This document shows positions 43,246 through 53,215 of a DNA stretch of 64,000 nt, piece after piece. The number at the start of each line of letters is the position of its first letter. Position 1 is the stretch's first letter. This DNA is from Climacium dendroides. Lineage: Eukaryota > Streptophyta > Bryopsida > Hypnales > Climaciaceae. The notes beneath the pieces were generated by a model. The model was given only the letters and a program-made list of their open reading frames with translations. It searched no databases and was not told where the DNA came from. The position numbers and the translations under genes were made by a program. The stretch covers positions 17,546,001 through 17,610,000 of the forward strand of contig OX467082.1 in the NCBI GenBank assembly GCA_950106755.1, written 5' to 3'.

Positions 43246-44519
43246 ATGTCGTATGAACTTATTGGATTCCAAATGATTTGAATTGAATCTTATTAAATCC
43301 TTCAAGAATATGTTGGATTCATATAATAGATGTATAAATTCTAAAAAATAACAAAACTTGTATAGAATAATTTGCTCTCACCATCTATATATAGAAAAAA
43401 TAAAAAACAAAAATCTTAAAATTTTGTAGAGATACACAATTTGCTCCTAAAACCTACATCATAGTCAATTGTAGATGTTATAATTAATATGCATACAAAT
43501 TTAATCATCATCAAATGTATATAAACCTTTTTTGAAATTTCTCAATTTTTTGATGAAAGAGTATAAAAATAAATTAGTGTTACGAGTTTGAAATGGAGAT
43601 TATAAAATTAATAAAAGATTTCTTCCACAATCTTTGAAATTATATTAAATAGTTTTATATTTTCAAGTGCAAACTATTTGCTATTGAATGTTTTCAGTTG
43701 TTTTCTATTGATTTTGTTTCCATTAAAAATACTTCATTTGTCATTATTATTCATTCAACTTTAATGATATTGCCAATTAACCAATACTACTATTTGTCTT
43801 TTAGATGCATGAGATCTTAAAGAGATAATTTACAACCCTTAGAAAAATTGGAACAAACTATAAAAAAACTAGTTTGTTATCTTATATGTTGATATGTTGA
43901 ACCAACTTGAAGTATGATTTTGTCTTAGAATTTTTGGGAAAAACAACAATGTACAATATATATTTAATGGTTGTTTAGAGTTTTCATTACTTAATTTTGA
44001 ATTATGCATGGGTCACATCAAATTGAATACCATGTATGATCTTGAGTCATTAGAGGTTTAGCTTGTATAAAATATTTAATGAAAATAGAAAAGTATACAA
44101 TTTCAATTAATGACAATGATTACAAAGCTCATTTACATCTTCATAGACATCAAGTGTTATAAGGATACCAAAATTCCTTCAAATTCAAGCTTTGTACATG
44201 GTTAAACATGTTAAAAAAATTAAATTATGTTGAAGTAACTAATGGCCAATACTTGTAGTTCATTAGTTATCCTTAAAGAATATAAGTTTCATGTGAAGTT
44301 TTTTGGTATCATGCATAGGCTTGTATGGTTTTTGATGGTGGTGTTTTGAAGTTTTCAGGAAATTTTTAATGTAATTTTCAAAAACACAATGCAAAACATC
44401 CTCATTTTTAAAGAAAATGTCCTACCTATTGAACCTAATATGTTGAAAAAAAGTGAAAAAAGTGTTGCAATAAATGCTAGAAAGTATCTCAAGAGGATGT
44501 TCTTAGTGTCTTATTCCAT
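43246..44519. other. AT-rich intergenic DNA
   Basis: No gene-like frame; open frames from 44389 have strong Lys/Phe/Asn bias typical of chance. Confidence 0.4.
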
Positions 44520-44706
44520 GTGTAAAACTAAAGATTTTTTTCTTATTCATATGAAAAGAGTTGTCAATATAACATTCTTTGTACTAGTGATTTCCCATTT
44601 TGAGGTATTCTATACGTGAAACTAAAGAATTTTTATTATTCATGTGAAAAGAGTTGTCAATACAACATTATTTGTACTAGTGATCTCCTATTTTGAGATA
44701 TTCCTA
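44520..44706 (+). repeat. Tandem duplication, about 94-bp unit, two copies
   Basis: Copy 1 44520-44613 and copy 2 44614-44706 share 'gaaaagagttgtcaat' and 'tgtactagtgat', with about 85% identity. Confidence 0.85.
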
Positions 44707-47404
44707 CCTCAAAATATTTTTCCTTCAAAAGTAAAAAAAGCCAAATCAATCCTAAGTCTTTGTATTTTTTGAACCTTTGTGGAATTAATTATGAGATTTC
44801 AAAGAAAATACACTATTTTATTAAGACTATTTTATGGATTAAAAAGAAATTGTTGACATTTTTTTCAACATTTTTTTCAAAAATCTTTTTGACACTTCTT
44901 ATGAAAATAGAGTTTTTGAAACTTCTTTTGATATGTACTAAAATGTCCAAAAAAATTGAATAGTCTCTTTGACACTATAGGGGCAAAAAGAGAGTTTGAA
45001 TGTTGTAAACTTCATGACATCTCAATTTTTGATACTTTAAAATCAAAAGCAATGTCAAAAAAATAATCAAAACAACACTCTTTTTTAGTAGTGGCAAAAA
45101 TAACTATACCTAATATTTTGTGCTCAAAATTTAGGTATATTTTTTTGCATGTGTTAAACTTCAATTCCTTCAAGGCCAAAAATAAAAATGTACCATTGAA
45201 CACATTGTAATTTTTAAATCTAGAGAGTCCACAATCCACAAATCATAGTAAGTATGGAAATGATTTAATTGCATTTTGGGACACTTCCAACATAAGTCTA
45301 AAGTAGCAGGTTTTTAAAGTGACTAGGTTCTTTAGATTGTCCCTATAAAAGGGTTTAGCATGGTTACTACAAAATTTAAAAATTGATTTGCACAAATTCA
45401 ATACTTGTCTCCATATGGTGTCCAAACAAAATGGAAAGTTGCCGATGATGAAATTCAATCCTAAATTGTATGAAAAGATAGAAGGCAGTTGTCGTATACA
45501 AACATATCATGCCAAGATCACATCGTGCCAACATGAGAGATAGCTTACCATAAGTCAAAAAGAGCCTTGTAGTTGGCTAGCATTTTAACCACACCAAGAC
45601 TCAATAGCTCCTCACCAACGATGGATACTATGATTATAGGAAAAATGCCACGTAATGTGTGAAGCATGTCACAATTATGGCAAAACCATACAATGATCAA
45701 AATACAAAAAACATCCTATCATCACAAGTTCTAACATTGGCAACATCCATAGTAAATAAAGAAAAGAAACACCCATTACATTAATACACTAGGTATAGCA
45801 AGTAGTTTTATAACCACTCCTTTACTAATGAATGATGAGGGAAAGCTCCTACAAAAGCTAGAAAAAACTCATAAGTACTATAAAGTCAAGAAGTCTATAT
45901 CATTCTTAAAAAAAGTGTACGTAGGCAAACACCTCTCACTTTAGCACGTGGAAGACTCAATTTAAAAAAGATGAGTTTTCAATCATCCATGTAGAAGACA
46001 TAGACACCAAGGTCCCCAACCAAGGTGCTCAAATCCTTGCCAAGGCCCAAGCTTGCAACCAAGGCTAACTACACTCCATGGTGTTCCATGCCACCTTTTG
46101 CCAATTTTGCTTAGCTACACAATGTTGACGCCAACAAGAAAATAAGAACCACGTTCTCACATGACATAATGTAGTACACAAGAAAAAATTATAAACAAAC
46201 GAGAAGTCACAAATGTTCCATTTTCAATTAATGAAGGATGCTTTTTAAACCCATATTGCACACCATTTAAATACAAGAAGATCACATGCCATGTGATTAT
46301 TGCACCACCTTTGAACAAAAATATTGACCTATTAGGCTTCTACTTTCAAAAAGCATAACTAAAATGTCAAACACTCCAAAAATCATGCAATTTCATCATG
46401 GATGTCATTTTCCTTTCATTGAAATTTCATCCCTACACCAACCAACCTCAATTTTGATTCACCTAGGAAAGGGTTGCTTCTTGGACTTGTTACCTCACTT
46501 GTCATGAATGGGTACATGGACATTCATAGTTGTTTTCCTCCTTATTGCCAATTTGCCATATACTGTTATTTTTCATTGCAAAAACTTCAAAATTTAACCA
46601 CATAACATTGTTTTCCAATGAGGTAGTAGGGGCCCTTTTGCATTCTTGAAAAAGGGAACCCCAACAGTGAACAAAATTGTCTTCTATGGCTCCTTAACTA
46701 ACCTCAATCCTTGAATTAATGTTAAAAGTAGTCTCCATTGATTCATGCGTTTTCAAAAGATGATCAGAATGCAAAAATGAGCAACAGGAACTGATTCTAC
46801 CATGGGAACATTAGGGAACTACTTTTAACACTCAAGAACAATTTGTATGGGTCACATCTTGCACAACCAAGCTTGACCAGGGACTTGCTCCTACATAGAA
46901 TGCGCCCTACAAAACGTTTTTTCTGACAATAGGTGGCCTCTCACCTTTTCCAATCCCTAGACAATTCTTGTAGATCGGATGTGTGGCGCTCTTTGTGTGG
47001 TTTTCCGTGGTTTCCTAGAGTTCTCAATCTCTGAGGTTTTGGAAGAACCATTCTTCTCCCCCACAAGTGAAGAAATAGGTTGAAGATAAATATTCTCAAA
47101 GGATTTTTCATTCCTACGTGGTTCACCTTCACCACAACTCAACGCATATCTGGTTTCCTTGTTACATCGGAGTTCTGTTTGTAGTCTGTGCTACTCGCAC
47201 CGCCTATGTTATGTGCCGCTTGTAAGTCCATCACAACATTTACAACAGTAAAATCTCGTTCTTAGAGAATTTTTTTGTCCTCCTCATGTTCTGAACGGGG
47301 GTACAAAGGGATGCCACACCTTCTTCATGCGCAGTGGCTCCATTGGCTCTTATTTTCTCTCACCAAGTTTACATTCTTCAAAGAAACTAGTGTGCCCTGT
47401 ACCG
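44707..47404. other. AT-rich intergenic DNA, no gene recognised
   Basis: Two overlapping minus-strand open frames of about 60 codons at 46941-47142 are moderately GC-rich and charged but not recognisable. The rest shows nothing. Confidence 0.4.
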
Positions 47405-48025
47405 TTGCTATAGTCAAAACAAAAGTGAAAGTAATTTTCTATTTTTTTAGTTCATAAAAACTTCAAAATCCAATAACTTTCACACCATACGTCCGAACGC
47501 CACGAAACCAAGCCGGTGCACCCCTCCTTGCCGAGGGCTTTCCGACGGTACCAAGCTCACGACTGGGGGACGCATGGTCCGGGAGATCTCAACGTGACAA
47601 ACAAAACAAAACATCCAAATTTAAGGTATAGACTAGAGTGCCCTCAATCAAAACAAAAGTAAAAGTAATTTTCTAATTTTTTTAGAACCAAAAACAACTC
47701 AAAAATCCATAACTTTCTCACCGTGAGTCAAAATGCCACAAAACCAAGCCCATGCACCCCTCCTCGTGGAGGACTTTCCGATGGTACCAAGATTGCAACC
47801 AAAATATAAGAAAAAGTAATTTTCTAATTTTTTAGAACCAAAAATCACTCAAAAATGCACAACTTTTACACCGTACATCGGAAGGCCACGGAACCAAGCT
47901 GGTGCACCCCTCCTCGCCGAGGGCTTTCTGACGATACCAAGCACGTGAGTGGGGACGCACGGTCCGGGAGATCTCAACATGACAAACAAAACAAAACAAA
48001 CAAACAAAACAAAACAAAACAAACC
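47405..48025 (-). repeat. Three units of repeat family D in a row
   Basis: Units at about 47405-47605, 47640-47795 and 47800-48025 share the order 'aaagtaattttcta', 'ccataactttc', a CACC-TACGTC word, 'accaagccggtgcac' type words, 'gagggctttccgac' and 'cgggagatctcaac', ending in AACAAAACAAAAC. Units 1 and 3 are the most alike. The array is short and interrupted. Confidence 0.75.
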
Positions 48026-48805
48026 ACCTGTCTTAATAGGAGAGATTTGTTTCTTGGAGGAGGTGTGACTTGACTCCCCCTACAGTACAGTAGATCAGTC
48101 CCTCCCAAATATCTACCTCAAAGCAAATGAAATGGGGAGGAGGTCCATTGTCTACAGTGGTGAAGTTATGCGCATATGGATTCCATTCCATTCCTTCCTT
48201 CCTGCCCGCCCCAAGCACCATTTGGATCCCTCCACTGGCTCCTGCCTCACTGGAAGGGAATCGGGCCACCCAGTGAGGGCCAAGCTGCAATGATAAAGCA
48301 TATATGCCGGCTACTGGCCGACGTTCAAAGACGGAATCAAACGCCGGCCGCAAGGCTCTCTCCTTCCGTCAATAGAAAAACCAGAAGAATTTGACTGAAA
48401 CGAAACGAAACTTCAAGTAATAAGTTCATTGAGGACAATTGTTTCCGCTTCTTCTTTCAGCCATTTGTTAATACGTTGGTCAGTCCCCAGTCCCCAGTCC
48501 CAGCAGGTGCATGATGAGGCCAAGACGTTATTTATTACTCCTCACGACTGCAAAGTCAACTCGTTCCAAAGTAGGATGGAGTAAGCGTCTACCCCTACTG
48601 CGGACTCACTGCGGACTGCGGACTGGGGACCCATCAAATTGTTTGTTGGATATTTGGATTGGATTGGAGGGGCTGGAACGAATGGATTCTTAACTGGAGT
48701 GAACTTCATGGAAACTGACGTGCACTGAATGGAAGACCTAAATGGCTGAATGGAAACCTTGGTGATGGAATGAAAGCTTGCCAATGGCCCTCTCCAGAAC
48801 ATTCC
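48026..48805. other. GC-richer stretch, no gene recognised
   Basis: Contains the short tandem CAGTCCC(C) three times at 48481-48503 and GCGGACT-type repeats at 48600-48630 that are partly its inverse. Overlapping frames on both strands (106 and 155 codons, minus) have no recognised motif. Confidence 0.4.
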
Positions 48806-48842
48806 AAGAAAGAAAGAAAGAAAAAATGTGTGTGTGTGTGTG
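48806..48842 (+). repeat. Microsatellites (AAAG)n and (TG)n
   Basis: Four AAGA/AAAG units run into an A tract and then eight TG units. Confidence 0.9.
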
Positions 48843-48967
48843 TGGGTGGGGAATGTGATGGACATGGTTGGGAGGGCTTCCGGGAACTTGGGGAAGGAGT
48901 TGGACTCGCTCAAACAGCACCCATTTCTTTTCATTTTCTTTAAAGAGCAAATGGAGAGAACCCATTG

Positions 48968-49945
48968 CATTAACTCCTGGAGTCCCAGAAGGCCTTTTTT
49001 CTCCATCAAAACCCATTCAAAACTGCCATTTCTAATGCAAAGAGCAAAAACATTTTAAGTCCAAAATTGAATTGCTATAATTTAAGTCCAAAATTGAATT
49101 GTTATAATTTAAGTTCAAAATTGAATTGTTATAATTTAAGTCTAAAATATAATTTAATTTTTTACATATATAATTGTAGGATCTTGTACTGCACTAGTAT
49201 AAGAATGCGTAGAAAAAATTTCAAAAACTTTGACTACATAGATTGCAAGACATTTGCATTTAAAGTGATGAAAACAAGGGGTTTTTTACACCTTGATTAG
49301 CTAGATTTTTTTGGCTTTAAATCTTCTTAACTTAAAATTTTTGTAGTATTGATTTGATTTTCTAATTTCTTATGTTGAAGAATTGAGTAGAGAATATAGG
49401 GAAAAAAATTCAACAAAAAAACACTTAATTTTCAATTGTTAAGTAGAAGTAGGTTCAAGATTGAAGGGATAATTAAACTGTTAATAGCTATAAATTGGAG
49501 TTGAAACACAATAATTCCAATGGTGAGATTGTTCTAGCAAGCAAACTTAGCGCTACCTAACAATTTTTTCTTAAGAGTTGTAAACATTGCATTAAAAAAT
49601 GAAGCCTGTAAAATATTTTTTCAAGAAAAAGCTTAGATTGTCCAAAAAATAAGATTGTCCATATGTTTCTCATCACTAGTTCAAAGAGAATGAATCAAAG
49701 CTTTAAATTTAAACAAAAAATATAATATTTTAGAAAAAAATTAAAAATTAGAAAAATTTGACTTTTCGTGATTTTTTTCAATTGTCCCTCAAGTTGCTTT
49801 TGGGACTCGTAGTGGCATAGCTTTTGTTTCCGAGCACCAATTGAAATAAAAATTATATTTCCCAAAAGCTAATTTGATTTCCTATCTTCTAAAAAAGTTT
49901 CAAAAAAACATGTCAAAAATTGAGACCATACAAGCCTATCCAAAA
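48968..49945 (-). repeat. Repeat family A, copy 5
   Basis: Begins TTAACTCCTGGAGTCCC on the plus strand and is the inverse of 33165-34078 and 36645-37540; its last part ('gcaccaattgaaataaa', 'tttgatttcctatct') is clear. It holds the local 27-bp array at 49054-49152. The expected outer end is replaced at 49946 by another MITE. Confidence 0.65.
49054..49152 (+). repeat. Tandem repeat, 27-bp unit, about 3.6 copies
   Basis: TTTAAGTCCAAAATTGAATT with GCTATAA or GTTATAA starts at 49054, 49081, 49108 and, partially, 49135. The first three differ at two or three positions. It lies inside a family A copy. Confidence 0.92.
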
Positions 49946-50229
49946 CATTAGAAGACATTTCAGGCCTCTATAGGTCCGTTTCAGTCATGTTCCCCACACA
50001 ACGACGGAATAGCCAGTTGTCAGGGAAAAAATATTCAAAAATAAATATAAATAAAAAATTTAGTTCTTAGAATGCCCCCAAAAGTTGAAATTTAAATAAA
50101 AATTCAAAAATGACGTGGCAGGGGCTCGACCACATCAACCTGTTGCGCTGTTACTGCTATAGTGCACTACGGGGAGTTCCCTGCCATGATAACTCGCGGC
50201 CCTATAGAGGCCTGAAATGTCTTCTAATG
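49946..50229. mobile_element. MITE with 29-bp perfect inverted ends (284 bp)
   Basis: The arm 49946-49974, starting CATTAGAAGACATTTC and ending CTATAGG, is the exact reverse complement of 50201-50229. The interior is non-coding, with an AT-rich centre. It sits at the edge of a family A copy. No target duplication was clear from 2 to 10 bases, so I do not assign a superfamily. Confidence 0.8.
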
Positions 50230-50640
50230 TCTGAAGATTTCATTGTAGGGACTTGGGGACTTGCTAAGAGAATAAACAAAATGGAGACCCTCCTTTTTCC
50301 AAAAGATGTTGGTAGCATTTCTACTAGCCAAGACATGGGATTTAAGCCAAATCAGGTCAAATTTGGCCCAAATATTAGCCACAACATATGGGCATTGACA
50401 AGCCTTGAATTGAGCCTCCAATTAGGTAGTACAGCTTTAGTCAAGAAGAGTGTCCTAGATCATTGTATACGTGGATTTGAGAAGCATTTGTTTGTGTATA
50501 GAAACCTTATTGTTTTGTGTGATCCAAATAATCCAAAGAGAAGAACCATGGAGCAAGGTCCAAATGATTTAAGATCTTGAAAATGTTCCATTTTTGACCC
50601 ATTTCCAACCACTTAAGCAATTACCGATATTTGGAGTACA
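50230..50640 (-). pseudogene. Decayed non-LTR (LINE-like) retrotransposon C-terminal fragment
   Basis: On the minus strand one frame, broken by three stops, reads WTLLHGSSLWIIWITQNN near 50560-50500 and later NIWAKFDLIWLKS and SRNATNIFWKKEGLH near 50350-50270. The first motif is like the Trp-rich zf-RVT region of plant LINEs; the second resembles the segment that follows it. There is no reverse transcriptase core here. Plus-strand frames over the same bases are shadows. Confidence 0.5.
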
Positions 50641-50755
50641 ATTTTTTTTGAATGCAAATTTTTTTTCATGTATAGAAATAGGAGTTTGAAAGGATTGCAT
50701 AGTTTTCCAGAATTTCATTACACATAACGTAATGATTGTAAATTTTTTAGTGGAA

Positions 50756-50927
50756 CACTAGTAGAAAACGCAGAAATTTCTGTTGTTTCGGTGACGTTGT
50801 TTTGGTCACCGAACAACAGATTTTTGCTGAAATTTACAGATTTCTGTAAATTTCAGCAAAAATCTGTTGTTCGGTGACCAAAACAACGTCACCGAAACAA
50901 CAGAAATTTCTGCGTTTTCTACTAGTG
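50756..50927. mobile_element. CACTA-ended palindromic MITE 2 (172 bp, perfect)
   Basis: Starts CACTAGTAGAAAACGC and ends with its complement. The two 85-base arms are perfect complements by eye around a 2-base centre at 50841-50842. GAA flanks both sides (50753-50755, 50928-50930), a CACTA-type 3-bp duplication. A transcript would fold into one long hairpin. Perfect arms suggest recent insertion or continuing correction. Confidence 0.92.
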
Positions 50928-50939
50928 GAAGATTCTCTT

Positions 50940-51665
50940 CAAACTATAGTGGTGATATAGACTTTTCTATTTCTAACCATAGGCAAATTATAAAATTGAC
51001 TAAGCGTTAGTTGTAATAAATAATTTCTATTTTTTACTTAACTATGTGTGGTTGAGATCTTACTAATTATAATTTACATATCCCATACCATCACCGTAGT
51101 TCATCCTGATTTGAAGCTAAGACCAAGACATTGCTCTATATATCTTTCGTGAGTTTTTCTCCCAACCTGAATCCGTCTAGAATTTTTTCCAAGCTCAAAG
51201 CTCGATTCATCTATCCAAATGACTCTCTTCCAATCATCAGCTATCCAATGGTGATACTTGCAAGCAAAAGCCAGTCTCTAAATTCTATGACCTTTGCTAA
51301 GATATGTTTTTTTGGATGCCACTCGAGTTCTCAATCCCAGCCTACGAATGTATATCCACATGGTATGCTGGTGAACTTGAAAAATTCTTGCAAGTGCTAC
51401 TAAAGTAATGCGTCGATCTTTACGGATCAATTAACCTAGATCTCTCACATCATGATTGGACAACTTTCTAGGTTGAGGCTTGGGCTTCCTAGTCTTAATT
51501 TGGCCATACAATTTTCATTTTGTGAAAATAGTTGACATTGTAGAACATGGCATATTCAAAAATTCAACAATGCGACTTGATTTCATGCCCCCTCTCGCAT
51601 GCCAATGATTTGACATCTCTCAACATCACTCAATGTGCACATTTGCATTTCAATCTAAGCAAAAA
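50940..51665 (-). pseudogene. Decayed Tc1/mariner transposase
   Basis: Minus-strand translation, with a frameshift and stops, gives the order of a Tc1-type transposase. DVERCQIIGMREG comes first (near 51650-51600), then a helix-turn-helix region at 51480-51350 with RKDRRITLVALARIFQ and IRRLGLRTRVASKK, then KTYLSKGHR, then VIWIDESSFELG at about 51225-51188 with the first catalytic Asp near 51210, and TTVMVWDM near 51090-51065. After this the similarity is lost; the CACTA MITE at 50756-50927 lies just beyond, and the C-terminal catalytic residues are not found. Confidence 0.75.
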
Positions 51666-52459
51666 CATAATGCTCATAAGCATGGAATTAAGAAATTGTA
51701 CTCATTATTACTGAATGAAAGAATTCATGAATCAAATTGCAAAAAGGGGAAGAGAAGCCAGAAATGCACTTGAATGGCACCTGAATGGCACTTGAATGGA
51801 AAAAGCAAAGTTGAGAAGCCAAGCCTCGCTAATGAAATTGTAATTGGAATTGAACTTGGGCTCGAATTTGAAGGCCCAATGTACATAGACCACGCAGGGA
51901 TAGGGAGGCGGAAGCATGCCTCGAAGTTGAGTTGATCGTCGAGAAAAGAAGCGCAGTGGGGAATTAACCCATAAGCTATGCCTCTCTTGATGATGTGAAG
52001 AGCGATCAAGCGAAGTATAAGCCCCCCCAAAAAACGACCAAAAAGAGAAATTGCAATTGAAGCGTTGCAACCACTTTGGAAGCAATGTAAGGCAACAAAG
52101 GTAGCAGGGAAGCAGAGGAAGGCCATGGATGTGTAGAGGAGAAACATGAGCTTCCAGTGAAAGCATTGTTGAAAGATTGCGTGCAAGGGAATGTGCGCAG
52201 AGGCATCATGTACAAAGGGGTGATTATGGCGGTTCGAGAGACAGTAATGAGAAGAAAGTCATAACTTGTGAATGCCAACGCGGATGGTGGCAAAATGAAT
52301 TGTTGTAAATAGAGGACTAGGTGCTAGATTCACATGCAAACATAGGCCATCGATTGTGTAGAATAGGGATCCTAACGTGGGCACGAAGTTGGGGAACGTT
52401 CACTAAGTTTCAACCCGGGAGGCTAGGAATTCGTAAATGAACTAGACCTTACCGTACAT
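51666..52459. other. Intergenic DNA, no gene recognised
   Basis: Minus-strand frames of 153, 144 and 95 codons overlap at 51725-52293. They are Phe/Cys/Ser-rich, lie in different phases of the same bases and show no known motif. They lie upstream of the Tc1-like remnant and may be part of the same element's 5' region or chance. Confidence 0.35.
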
Positions 52460-52615
52460 TTGAAGAGGTGGGCGAATTTAGAGCCCTATACCATTTCCAC
52501 TTCAACAAATCGTAACTAATTCCACGGAGCTTCAAAAAACACGAAACAACTTGGGTTCGATGCCAATTCCACTTGTCTTCCAAGGAAAATTCACTGAAAA
52601 ATGTTTCAAGAAGTT
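52460..52615 (-). repeat. Repeat family C, second minus copy
   Basis: Matches 29215-29350 in the same orientation ('gatgccaattccact', 'ttccaaggaaaat', 'tttcaagaag'). Confidence 0.6.
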
Positions 52616-53215
52616 TCACCTCCCCGAAGCTCTCGATTTCCGCTCTTGTGTGGGCAAATTGTGAACCTCCTCCCTCCTTTCGGTCCACAGATTGAAGCAG
52701 TGAGCCATGATATGAGTATGGAGCCAGAAAAAGCTCGCTCGGCTGGCTGGCTGGTGGTATGGAGGCTCCGTCCCCCTTCCCCCACCAACGAAACGAGCGG
52801 GCGCTGCTTCCCAGGCCGACGCCGTGGCCGCGCGCTCCCCGAGGCGATATTGGCCACCTGCCACCAGTGGAGGATGAGGCCGGTGATCAAGGGAGATGGG
52901 TACAACATGGGGCAGCCCAGTCGCCCAGCGCAGTCCACTCCACTGCGAGCCCCACTCCCTCCCCACTGGGCTGCCCCCAACGCCCAACGCCATGTGTTTC
53001 GTGTGGAAGTCCAGCTGCTGCAGACGGCCGGAGAGCCATGCAATGCGAAACCCTACCCGAGTAGAGTAGGGGAGGGGATCTGGAACGCAGCTGAAAGCTG
53101 TCGACCATTTCACGGAGTCAAACTTACAAACTCATTCTTCACTCGGAATGTGCAACGCTGTCCATGTGTAACTTCGCCCAGAAACGAGGTTGCGGCCCAT
53201 TTTCTGGGTGATGAA
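52616..53215. other. GC-rich island with long open frames on both strands, no gene recognised
   Basis: Open on the plus strand for 205 codons and on the minus strand for 165 codons, as expected of GC-rich DNA, where stops are rare. The translations are Arg/Pro/Trp-rich and match nothing I know. It is bordered by a family C copy on the left and family E on the right. Confidence 0.4.

Noticed and set aside
50110..50580. 156-codon plus-strand frame
   Set aside because: It covers the right arm of a MITE and then runs antisense to the LINE-like fragment, where the minus strand gives the recognisable protein words.
51725..52293. Minus-strand frames of 95-153 codons
   Set aside because: Three phases overlap, none has a known motif, and the neighbourhood is transposon debris. 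Reported only as an intergenic stretch.
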